Source: Bacillota bacterium
Lineage (GTDB): Bacteria; Bacillota; UBA4882; UBA10575
Assembly: GCA_012521315.1 (NCBI GenBank)
Contig: JAAYMP010000046.1
Location: 1 to 5,370 of the forward strand
Direction: 5' to 3'
Length of the DNA: 5,370 bases
Made by a program: the position numbers and the translations under genes. This document shows, one piece after another, positions 5,014 to 5,370 of this stretch. The notes below the pieces were generated by a model. That model saw nothing but the letters and a program-made list of their open reading frames with translations, searched no databases and was not told where the DNA came from. Position 1 is the stretch's first letter, and each line of letters opens with the position of its first letter.

Positions 5014-5370
5014 TTGTACAGCCAAAAAGTGATGGAATGTTTCATGAACCCTCAAAACGTTGGTGAGATCGAGAACGCCGACGGGGTTGGAACCGTCGGC
5101 AACCCGAGATGCGGCGATATCATGAAAATTTATCTGCAAATCGAAGACAATATTATACGTGATGCGAAATTCAAGACCTTCGGCTGCGGGGCGGCCATCG
5201 CCACCAGTGTCATGTTGACCGAGATGGTCAAGGGGAAAACCGTCGACGAGGCGTTAAAAATCACCAACAAGGCGGTGGCGGAAGCGCTGGACGGTCTACC
5301 CCCGGTAAAGATGCATTGTTCCTGTTCGGCCGAGGAGGCGCTGAAAGCCGCCTTATGGAATTATGCCCAG
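5014..5370 (+). CDS. iscU: Fe-S cluster assembly scaffold, IscU/NifU N-terminal type, partial
   Basis: Scaffold on which sulfur from IscS and iron are combined into [2Fe-2S] or [4Fe-4S] clusters before transfer to target proteins. The 119 residues in view cover nearly the whole U-type domain; the stop lies beyond the window. The start YSQKVMECFMNPQNVGEI, then GNPRCGDIMKIYL with C33 and the conserved D35, KTFGCGAAIATS with C58, and PPVKMHCS with H101 and C102 give all the cluster ligands. Two further cysteines are present, C9 and C104 (HCSCS). A C-terminal NifU extension (ferredoxin-like or Nfu domain) cannot be excluded because the end is missing. It starts 16 bases after the iscS stop with no terminator between, so it is co-transcribed. 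In Firmicutes the next gene is often mnmA, but that is not visible here. No initiator ATG: TTG is used. Confidence 0.94.
   Translation, partial: MYSQKVMECFMNPQNVGEIENADGVGTVGNPRCGDIMKIYLQIEDNIIRDAKFKTFGCGAAIATSVMLTEMVKGKTVDEALKITNKAVAEALDGLPPVKMHCSCSAEEALKAALWNYAQ

Noticed and set aside
1..5370. Mobile element, phage, CRISPR or defence island
   Set aside because: No transposase, integrase, terminal repeats, repeat-spacer pattern or compositional break was seen; every gene belongs to a common chromosomal family.

Overview
The window reads as ordinary chromosomal DNA from an endospore-forming Firmicute (Bacillota) of moderately high G+C. The evidence is a CwlD-type germination amidase, a Ku/LigD-type end-joining pair like those of Bacillus and Desulfotomaculum-like bacteria, an IscS/IscU pair of the clostridial type, strong GGAGG-like ribosome binding sites and recognisable sigma-A promoters. 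Genus cannot be read from the sequence. Base and codon use look even throughout, and there is no transposase, integrase, tRNA, rRNA or CRISPR array.

Layout from left to right. (1) 1-429, minus strand: the N-terminal 143 residues of a CwlD-like N-acetylmuramoyl-L-alanine amidase, cut by the window edge. (2) 430-610: divergent intergenic region with a good sigma-A promoter pointing right. (3) 611-1738, plus: a 375-residue GNAT-fold protein of the YghO-like type, function unknown. (4) 1739-1903: an inverted repeat on the stop codon, a rho-independent terminator and a probable promoter for the next unit. (5) 1904-2716 ku and 2717-3661 ligD-like ATP-dependent DNA ligase, whose stop and start codons abut (TAGATG): a minimal non-homologous end-joining operon. 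(6) 3662-3824: a strong promoter, a 17-bp palindrome that looks like an Rrf2/IscR-type operator, and a possible second promoter. (7) 3825-4997 iscS/nifS-type cysteine desulfurase and 5014-5370 iscU/nifU-type scaffold, 16 bases apart and cut by the right edge: the start of an Fe-S cluster assembly operon.

How the genes work together: Ku binds broken DNA ends and recruits the ligase. This ligase has only the adenylation and OB domains, so any end-filling polymerase must be encoded elsewhere. IscS takes sulfur from cysteine and passes it to IscU, which builds the cluster. CwlD prepares the spore cortex for germination. End joining matters most in spores, which hold one genome copy, so its closeness to a spore gene is suggestive, but nothing in the sequence proves a functional link.

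I see no clearly new biological system. The points most worth checking are the palindromic operator without an adjacent iscR gene, a probable intact metal-binding site in Ku, and departures from consensus in ligase motifs V and VI.
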